A stretch of DNA of 10,788 nt from Arthrobacter sp. (lineage in GTDB: Bacteria > Actinomycetota > Actinomycetes > Actinomycetales > Micrococcaceae): positions 1 through 10,788 of the forward strand of contig JAPSIT010000054.1 of NCBI GenBank assembly GCA_031178585.1, written 5' to 3'. Below the pieces are notes generated by a model that saw only the letters and a program-made list of their open reading frames with translations, was not told where the DNA came from and made no database searches. The translations under genes were made by a program, and so were the position numbers. Each line of letters opens with the position of its first letter. The first letter of the stretch is position 1. This document shows, in pieces, positions 5,861 through 10,788 of this stretch.

Positions 5861-7144
5861 ATGAACGCCGGCGCCCGCAAAATCCAGCGCGTCTACCTGA
5901 CGCTGACGCTGGGCAATACCCTTGCGGCCTCGTTCATCTGGGGCATCAACACCCTGTTCCTGTTGGATGCGGGGCTGAGCAATTTTGAGGCCTTCGCAGC
6001 GAACGCGTTCTTCACCGCAGGCATGGTGCTGTTCGAGGTCCCCACCGGTGTCGTCGCCGACGGATGGGGGCGCCGGACTTCCTTTCTGCTGGGCACGCTG
6101 ACACTCGCTGGCTCGACGTACCTCTATTACATGCTGTGGCAGCTATCCGCCCCGTTCTGGTCGTGGGCGGTGGTGTCTGTGCTGCTTGGTCTGGGCTTCA
6201 CCTTCTTCTCAGGGGCCGTCGAAGCATGGCTCGTTGATGCGCTGCGCTTCGCCGGCTACGAGGGCGGGCTGGAGGCGGTGCTCGGCAGGGGGCTGATGGT
6301 GCAGGGCACCGCGATGCTCCTCGGTTCGGTGGCTGGTGGTGTGGTGGCGCAGGCCACCGACCTCGGCGTGCCGTTCCTGCTGCGCGTGGGCGTGCTTGTG
6401 GCCATGTTCCTTGTGGCCTTCGGGCTCATGCACGATGTGGGCTTCACGCCCGAACGTTCCGCCCATCCTCTCCGGGCGACCCGTGCCGTGCTCTCCGCCT
6501 CCATCGAGAGCGGGCTGAAAAACCCACCAGTGCGCTACGTGATGCTGGCCGCCCCGTTCAGCTCAGGCGTTGGCATTTATGTGTTTTATGCCCTGCAGCC
6601 CTACCTGCTCGGGCTCTTTGGCGATCCTGGCGCCTACTCCATCGCTGGCCTGGCGGCGGCGCTGGTGGCGGGCGCGGAGATACTCGGCGGCTGGCTGGCC
6701 CCACGCGTCAGGCGACTCGTTCGAAAGCGCAGCACCGTGCTGATGCTGAGCAGCAGTGTGAGCGCCATGATTTTGCTGGCGCTTGGATTCATCCAGGCCT
6801 TCTGGGCGGCGCTGATCCTGCTGGCGCTGTGGGCCCTGGTTGCCGCGGCGGGGACCCCGGTACGCCAGGCTTACCTGAATGACATGATCGCCTCGAAGCA
6901 GCGTGCAACAGTCCTGAGCTTCGACTCCCTCATGGGATCAAGCGGTGGAGTGGTGGTGCAGCCGGTGCTAGGGCGCGCAGCCGACGTGTACGGCTATCCG
7001 GCCTCGCTGGCGGTCAGCGGGCTGATCGAACTGATGGCTGTGCCCTTCCTGCTGGCGAGCCGGCAGCAGCGTCACCAGGCAGATGATTTCTCGGGCGCGA
7101 CTGACACCACGGACGCGGAATCCCCTCCGCTGCAGGACTCCTGA
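5861..7144 (+). CDS. MFS transporter (drug/metabolite efflux type)
   Basis: This encodes a 427-residue major facilitator superfamily permease with about 12 hydrophobic segments. The signature loop between helices 2 and 3 is present as GVVADGWGRR (about 63-72), matching motif A (GxxxDxxGRR). The preceding LFEVPTG is typical of small-molecule exporters and tetracycline-efflux-like proteins in actinobacteria. A longer central loop lies near residues 190-220, and the C-terminal tail (about 400-427) is hydrophilic and acidic. I preferred ATG 5861, just before the hydrophilic GARKIQR stretch that leads into helix 1. GGGGA sits about 10 nt upstream. GTG 5825 is in frame and would add 12 residues without membrane or motif content. 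A short frame from ATG 5817 ends with TGA overlapping this ATG (ATGA), so translational coupling is possible. The gene is followed by a good terminator hairpin and is probably monocistronic. Export is inferred from family resemblance; the substrate is unknown. Confidence 0.88.
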   Translation: MNAGARKIQRVYLTLTLGNTLAASFIWGINTLFLLDAGLSNFEAFAANAFFTAGMVLFEVPTGVVADGWGRRTSFLLGTLTLAGSTYLYYMLWQLSAPFWSWAVVSVLLGLGFTFFSGAVEAWLVDALRFAGYEGGLEAVLGRGLMVQGTAMLLGSVAGGVVAQATDLGVPFLLRVGVLVAMFLVAFGLMHDVGFTPERSAHPLRATRAVLSASIESGLKNPPVRYVMLAAPFSSGVGIYVFYALQPYLLGLFGDPGAYSIAGLAAALVAGAEILGGWLAPRVRRLVRKRSTVLMLSSSVSAMILLALGFIQAFWAALILLALWALVAAAGTPVRQAYLNDMIASKQRATVLSFDSLMGSSGGVVVQPVLGRAADVYGYPASLAVSGLIELMAVPFLLASRQQRHQADDFSGATDTTDAESPPLQDS

Positions 7145-7153
7145 AGGACCGGG

Positions 7154-7190
7154 CGGCGGCTCCATCCGCGGCTGTATTCCGGAGCCGCCG
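7154..7190 (+). terminator. Hairpin terminator after the MFS gene
   Basis: CGGCGGCTCC (7154-7163) and GGAGCCGCCG (7181-7190) form a perfect 10-bp stem with a 17-nt loop, starting 9 bp after the MFS stop codon. There is no run of T after it, but the position and GC-rich stem fit a rho-independent-like terminator of a high-GC actinobacterium. It also separates the MFS gene from the GGT promoter region. Confidence 0.6.
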
Positions 7191-7207
7191 GGAGTACCAA
7201 TTGAGTA

Positions 7208-7236
7208 TTGAGTGTCACAGGGCCCCGGAGTAGCGT
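7208..7236 (+). promoter_or_regulatory. Putative sigma-70-type promoter of the GGT gene
   Basis: TTGAGT (7208-7213) and TAGCGT (7231-7236) are separated by 17 bp and resemble actinobacterial -35 and TANNNT -10 boxes. They would place the transcription start near 7243 and give a leader of about 35 nt. A second TTGAGT lies at 7201-7206. The stretch also holds the dyad TGTCAC (7213-7218) / GTGACA (7235-7240), overlapping both boxes, which could be an operator. Confidence 0.4.
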
Positions 7237-7277
7237 GACAATACCGTCAACCGCACCACCCAGACCCGGGAGCGACC

Positions 7278-9104
7278 ATGCCCTATATTAAGCGTCGCCT
7301 GGCTGCCATCACGGCGGCCGTGGCCATGAGCGTGACAGGTGGGGCGGTCATCAGCCCCGCATCCGCCGATGAACGGGAGACAAAAAAGACCGCGACGGCC
7401 AGAGGCTACGGCGGGGCAGTCAGCACCGTTGATCCGGAAGCCTCTGCCGCAGCGATCGAGGTCCTCCGCGACGGCGGCAACGCAGCGGATGCGGCGGTCG
7501 CCGCGGCCGCCACGCTGGGAGTCACCGAACCGTACAGTGCCGGGATCGGGGGAGGCGGGTACTTCCTGTTCTACAACGCTAAGACCGGCCGGGTCGGCAC
7601 GATCGACGGCCGCGAGACGGCGCCGGCAGCGATGCCGCGGGATGCCTTCATCGATCCGAAGACCGGCAAACCCTACAACTTCACCCCTGAACTCGTCACG
7701 AGCGGTGTCTCCGTCGGCGTACCCGGAACGCCCGCCACCTGGGAGCGTGCACTGAAGCGCTGGGGAACCATGGACCTCGACGATGCCCTGGAGCCGGCGA
7801 TTGACGTGGCGACCCGCGGCTTCGTGGTTGATGAAACATTCCGCCAGCAGACCCTCGATAATAAGGTCCGCTTTGCGGCGTTCACCTCCACGAGCAAACT
7901 CTTCCTCCCCGGCGGTGACGCACCCGCCGTCGGCAGCATCTTTAGGAGCCCCGACCTCGCCAAAACGTACAAGCTCCTCGCGGACAAGGGCACCCGCGCG
8001 TTCTACCACGGACAGCTCGCCAAAGAGATAGTAGCCGCCGTCAAGGTTCCCCCCAAGACTGCAACCACCACGCTGCCCGTCCCACCGGGCCACATGACGA
8101 CGGCGGATCTCGCCGGCTACAGCGCCCTGAACCAGGCGCCCACGCATGTGGAGTACCGCGGCTTCGATGTCTACGGCATGGCACCCTCCAGCAGCGGCGG
8201 CACCACGGTGGGCGAAGCGCTGAACATCCTCGACACGTTCAACATCGCTGAGATGTCAACGCCGAACGCCCTGCACCACTACCTTGAGGCCAGTGCCCTC
8301 GCATTCGCTGACCGGGGCAAGTATGTTGGCGACCCGAAGTTCGTCGACGTCCCCACTGCCCAACTCACGGACCCGCTGTTCGGCAAGGAGCGATCCTGCG
8401 CCATCAACCCGAAGCTCGCTGCTGAGAAGCCTGTCGCGCCGGGCGATGTAACCAATTACGACGGCGCGTGCCCGGCTGCCGCCGCGTCCCTCGCCGATGA
8501 GAAGGACACCGAGAACATCTCCACCACCAACCTGACGGTCGCCGACAAGTGGGGGAACGTAGTCGAATACACGCTCACCATCGAGCAGACCGGAGGGTCC
8601 GGGATCGTGGTTCCCGGCCGCGGGTTCCTGCTTAACAACGAGCTGACGGACTTCTCGACGGTCTATGACCCTGAGGACCCGAACCGGATCGAACCCGGGA
8701 AGCGCCCGCGCTCCTCGATGTCGCCGACCATCATCCTCGATGAGGGAAAGCCGTTCCTCGCGCTCGGTTCACCGGGCGGCTCAACTATCATCACCACTGT
8801 CCTGCAGACCATCCTGAACCGCGTGGACCGCGGAATGACCATTTCCCAGGCGATAGCGGCACCGCGGGCGGCTCAGCGGAACACCGCCAACGTCACCGCC
8901 GAGCCGGCGTTCATCACTGCATACGGAAGCCGGCTCACGCCGTACGGCCACAAGCTGGCGCCTGCTGGTGATGCGTTTACCTCTGCGGCGGAAATAGGCG
9001 CCGCCACCGCAATCGAATTCAAACCCGACGGGAGAATGGTTGCGGCGGCTGAGCCAGTCCGGCGTGGGGGCGGGTCCGCGATGGTGGTCAAGCCCTCGAG
9101 GTGA
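7278..9104 (+). CDS. ggt: Gamma-glutamyltranspeptidase (glutathione hydrolase), secreted
   Basis: This encodes a 608-residue gamma-glutamyltransferase proenzyme of the N-terminal nucleophile hydrolase superfamily. It cleaves or transfers the gamma-glutamyl group of glutathione and related compounds outside the cytoplasm. The N-terminus is a signal peptide: KRR at 5-7, a hydrophobic core to about 25, and a likely cut after ASA at 28-30. Substrate-binding GRETAP carries R112. The autoprocessing site is NISTTNLTVAD, with T416 as the expected N-terminal nucleophile of the small subunit, giving a large chain of about 385 residues after signal removal and a small chain of 193. NNELTDF corresponds to the family's NN[QE]MDDF, and RSSMSPTI and GSPGGSTI match the oxyanion and carboxylate-binding loops. 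All key elements look intact. ATG 7278 is preceded by GGGAG at a 5-nt spacing. The gene follows a terminator and has its own promoter-like boxes, so it is probably a single unit. Its role could be glutathione use or gamma-glutamyl peptide scavenging; mycothiol-using actinobacteria often keep such enzymes. Confidence 0.97.
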   Translation: MPYIKRRLAAITAAVAMSVTGGAVISPASADERETKKTATARGYGGAVSTVDPEASAAAIEVLRDGGNAADAAVAAAATLGVTEPYSAGIGGGGYFLFYNAKTGRVGTIDGRETAPAAMPRDAFIDPKTGKPYNFTPELVTSGVSVGVPGTPATWERALKRWGTMDLDDALEPAIDVATRGFVVDETFRQQTLDNKVRFAAFTSTSKLFLPGGDAPAVGSIFRSPDLAKTYKLLADKGTRAFYHGQLAKEIVAAVKVPPKTATTTLPVPPGHMTTADLAGYSALNQAPTHVEYRGFDVYGMAPSSSGGTTVGEALNILDTFNIAEMSTPNALHHYLEASALAFADRGKYVGDPKFVDVPTAQLTDPLFGKERSCAINPKLAAEKPVAPGDVTNYDGACPAAAASLADEKDTENISTTNLTVADKWGNVVEYTLTIEQTGGSGIVVPGRGFLLNNELTDFSTVYDPEDPNRIEPGKRPRSSMSPTIILDEGKPFLALGSPGGSTIITTVLQTILNRVDRGMTISQAIAAPRAAQRNTANVTAEPAFITAYGSRLTPYGHKLAPAGDAFTSAAEIGAATAIEFKPDGRMVAAAEPVRRGGGSAMVVKPSR

Positions 9105-9128
9105 CGCTCAGGGAGGTGACTCTCAGGG
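9099..9128. repeat. 15-bp tandem duplication covering two convergent stop codons
   Basis: AGGTGACGCTCAGGG (9099-9113) is followed directly by AGGTGACTCTCAGGG (9114-9128), with one mismatch. Each copy carries a TGA on the plus strand and a TCA (TGA on the minus strand). The GGT gene stops in the first copy (9102-9104) and the minus-strand remnant stops in the second (9123-9125). The tandem arrangement suggests a local slippage or repair duplication at the junction. Confidence 0.85.
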
Positions 9129-9344
9129 CTTTGCCGCCCGGGCTTCGGTCCGGAGCCGGTCATACTCTTCCCGGGACACCGGCTTGGCGTCCGGCGTGCC
9201 CAGCTCATTGAGGGGGATGCGGTACGTCTCCGGTGCCGTCCAGGCTGCAATGGCCCCGATGATCGTGGCGCCGGCCGCCAATTCCAGTCCGCCTGTGGGT
9301 CTGGCTCTGCCCGCTCGTGCCAAAGAATTTGTTGCGCGGCTCAC
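9123..9344 (-). pseudogene. Remnant of a transporter C-terminus (probably MFS/MHS family)
   Basis: This open frame of 73 codons reads, from about codon 20 on, like the end of a 12-helix transporter: a short hydrophobic stretch (GATIIGAIAAW), then TAPETYRIPLNELG and a hydrophilic tail with PVSREEYDRLR. The 'APET' plus short polar tail is typical of the last helix exit in MFS symporters of the metabolite:proton type. Nothing upstream could encode the missing 11 or so helices, because the next gene's stop lies 37 bp away. The first 19 codons (GTG at 9342-9344) do not resemble a transporter and have no ribosome binding site. I therefore read it as a decayed 3' fragment left by a deletion or rearrangement. 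A real small membrane protein of 73 residues is the alternative. The family assignment is by eye. Confidence 0.5.
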
Positions 9345-9380
9345 AATCCGCAGGCGAATCGGGGCCGGAGATCAGCTACT

Positions 9381-9968
9381 TCAGGTGCTGTCGGCATCGG
9401 GAAGCAACCGTCCGTTCCGGATCTGTGATGGGCCAAAATCAACGGTCAGCGGCCGGATTTCCCACGAGCCGCCGCTCCTGGTTTTCGGACGGCCGACAGC
9501 CACGTGGGGGACCCAGCGAGGGTATCTGAAGCCCAGGGCGGGCGAGCTCAGGATGAAGTCGTCCACGTTGTCCACCTGCAGCTCCTCCAGCAGTCCATGG
9601 AGTGCCTGCACCAGAAAGACCTGGTAATCATGGACGCGGTCAGGCACCTGGACCTCAAGCCCGGACACATTGCCTCCGGCCAGGGAAATCAGGCGCTCCG
9701 CAGTCCCCGAGAAGCCCGCCAATATCGGAAGTCCCCGCAGCCAGTCTGCTGTGCGTCGGGTGGCTAAGTCGGTGGAGGTCCTGCCTTTGGTCCAGTCCGC
9801 GATGTCCTGGACGAACTCCGGCAGGATGCCGATGTGCAGCAGGGTCATGTGCAGGCCCTGTTCCCTGCGCAGGCCATTGACGTACGTCCCAAGCGCTTCG
9901 TAGTCCGTGGGACGGGATCCGATGTTCAGCACCGGTACCTCGACCGTGATGCGCGGAAGCCCGTGCAT
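9381..9968 (-). CDS. 2H phosphoesterase / 2'-5' RNA ligase-like protein
   Basis: This is a 195-residue soluble protein resembling the 2H phosphoesterase superfamily (2'-5' RNA ligase-like, cyclic phosphodiesterases). It has two histidine motifs in the expected order: HMTLLHIG with H40 and T42, and PHVAVG with H155. Family members usually have H-x-[TS] in both; here the second reads H-V-A (A157), so one hydroxyl residue of the usual active site is absent. The spacing between motifs (about 115 residues) and the preceding strand, helix and 'W.PHVAVG.' context fit the duplicated 2H fold. Possible roles are RNA end or cyclic phosphate processing, but no specific substrate can be named. Start ATG 9966-9968 has GGAGG 8 nt upstream. 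The gene is divergent from DUF2254, with a 199-bp gap, and follows the transporter remnant on the same strand. Confident on fold resemblance, unsure on activity. Confidence 0.65.
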   Translation of the reverse strand: MHGLPRITVEVPVLNIGSRPTDYEALGTYVNGLRREQGLHMTLLHIGILPEFVQDIADWTKGRTSTDLATRRTADWLRGLPILAGFSGTAERLISLAGGNVSGLEVQVPDRVHDYQVFLVQALHGLLEELQVDNVDDFILSSPALGFRYPRWVPHVAVGRPKTRSGGSWEIRPLTVDFGPSQIRNGRLLPDADST

Positions 9969-10010
9969 GAGGATCGCCTCCGTCCTGCTCCGGCTGTTGG
10001 CTCCGGTGCC

Positions 10011-10016
10011 ATTATC
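10011..10016 (-). promoter_or_regulatory. Possible -10 box of the 2H-like gene
   Basis: Reading the minus strand, GATAAT lies 42 bp before the ATG at 9968 and is a 5/6 match to TATAAT. The best -35 candidate is poor (TTTCCA at a 20-bp spacing), so this is only a weak promoter suggestion. The rest of the intergenic region 9969-10167 shows no other clear element apart from the AAGGAG ribosome binding site of the DUF2254 gene at 10157-10162. Confidence 0.25.
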
Positions 10017-10167
10017 TTCCCGCTGTCACCTCCGCATGGAAAGCGTGTCGCATGGGCGGCTGCAGCTCGACGATCTCCTTCGATTCACCGCCGGCACCCG
10101 TGCTCGGCTACGTTGGACTGCAGGCTTCCGGGAGGACCTGTCGAGAACAAGCTGTTAAGGAGATGCT

Positions 10168-10788
10168 ATGGCCAGGATCTTGCAGGGAAAAGCTGAGGCC
10201 CTGAGGGCGAGCCTTTGGGTTTGGCCTGTTTCTGCCGCCTTCGCTGCTTTTCTGCTCACGCTCGTTCTGCTGGCGGTTCGTCCCGGACCGGACACGGCGT
10301 GGGCTGTGCTGCTGTGGCCAGCTGGCACCGACGCGGCAAGCACCCTGCTGCAGGTAGTTGCCACAGCAACCATGACAGCGACGACGCTCACCTTTTCGAT
10401 CACCGTCGTGGCTTTGCAGCTTGCCTCTCAGCAGTTCTCTCCGCGCCTGCTAAGGGAATTCGCACGTGATGCAAAAATCCAATCGATTCTTGCGCTGCTG
10501 GTCTCGACGTTCGTAGTTTCCCTTACAGGGCTCCGGGGGATGGGACCGGGCGCGCCTACCCCCGTTTTGGTGCCGGCACTGGTCATGTTCATGGGCCTGG
10601 CCTCTGCCGGGGCATTGGTTGGCTTTGTCGGGCATATGGTGCGCGCTGTTCGCGTGGACTCGATGATGGTTGCTGTACATCAGGAGACCCTGGCCACGAT
10701 ACGGCAGACCTATCCCAGTGCCGAGGACCATTCTAAAGATCCAGAGAAAGGATTGCCTGAAGGCGGAGGGACCCTCCTGAAGTCCTCA
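10168..10788 (+). CDS. DUF2254 family predicted membrane protein (3' end outside window)
   Basis: The frame starts at ATG 10168, 5 nt after a perfect AAGGAG, and remains open to the last base, giving 207 residues of a longer protein. It looks like DUF2254, a family of bacterial membrane proteins of unknown function. Four hydrophobic segments are visible at about 16-37, 60-83, 107-124 and 133-156. The family-typical segment LASQQFSPRLLREFARD (85-101) sits after the second helix. After the fourth helix come HMVRAVRVDSMM and a hydrophilic region (about 165-207), consistent with the start of the large soluble domain of this family. The usual family length is 400-450 residues, so about half is present. 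An overlapping ATG at 10163 is in another frame and does not give a membrane protein. It is divergent from the 2H-like gene and may share a control region with it. No function can be assigned. Confidence 0.85.
   Translation, partial: MARILQGKAEALRASLWVWPVSAAFAAFLLTLVLLAVRPGPDTAWAVLLWPAGTDAASTLLQVVATATMTATTLTFSITVVALQLASQQFSPRLLREFARDAKIQSILALLVSTFVVSLTGLRGMGPGAPTPVLVPALVMFMGLASAGALVGFVGHMVRAVRVDSMMVAVHQETLATIRQTYPSAEDHSKDPEKGLPEGGGTLLKSS

Noticed and set aside
7215..8147. A 310-codon open frame on the minus strand overlapping GGT and its promoter region
   Set aside because: It overlaps a well-supported GGT gene, has an Arg/Gly-rich antisense composition, and no ribosome binding site or known domain.
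9834..10196. A 120-codon plus-strand frame across the 2H-like gene and the intergenic region
   Set aside because: It is mostly antisense to the 2H-like gene, shows no domain, and overlaps the DUF2254 start, which has a perfect ribosome binding site.

Overview
The window looks like chromosomal DNA from a high-GC Gram-positive actinobacterium, most likely of the Arthrobacter/Pseudarthrobacter type. The grounds are strong GC bias at third codon positions, GGAGG-type ribosome binding sites, and a gene set typical of soil Micrococcaceae: a TerC protein, a standalone 5'-3' exonuclease, a small HhH-GPD protein, an amylo-alpha-1,6-glucosidase-like enzyme and a DUF2254 protein. The genus is inferred from general resemblance, not from a search. 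No tRNA, rRNA, insertion sequence, phage gene or CRISPR array is visible.

Layout from left to right. The end of a universal stress protein-like gene (+) enters from the left edge and converges on a TerC-family membrane protein gene (-). The TerC gene has a long leader with nested inverted repeats and a 16-bp tandem duplication next to its start codon. A strong hairpin follows, then a divergent DNA-repair-type pair: an HhH-GPD protein (-) and a 5'-3' exonuclease-domain protein (+), 71 bp apart. The exonuclease converges on a 719-residue glycoside hydrolase of the glycogen-debranching type (-). That gene is divergent from an MFS efflux-type transporter (+), which ends at a good hairpin. Next comes a secreted gamma-glutamyltranspeptidase (+) with its own promoter-like sequence. 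It runs into a short remnant of a transporter C-terminus (-) across a 15-bp tandem duplication that carries both stop codons. The right end holds a 2H-phosphoesterase-like protein (-) divergent from a DUF2254 membrane protein (+) that is cut by the window edge.

The genes do not form one pathway. Almost every gene is a single transcription unit in convergent or divergent arrangement, as expected of a housekeeping or accessory metabolic region. The one suggestive functional pairing is the HhH-GPD/exonuclease divergent pair. Envelope and stress functions recur (USP, TerC, MFS, GGT, DUF2254), but nothing in the sequence shows co-regulation.

I found no convincing undescribed multi-gene system. 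The observations most worth checking are the TerC leader structure, the duplicated convergent stop junction beside the transporter remnant, the HhH-GPD protein with a non-canonical catalytic-loop position, and the 2H-like protein with an altered second motif.
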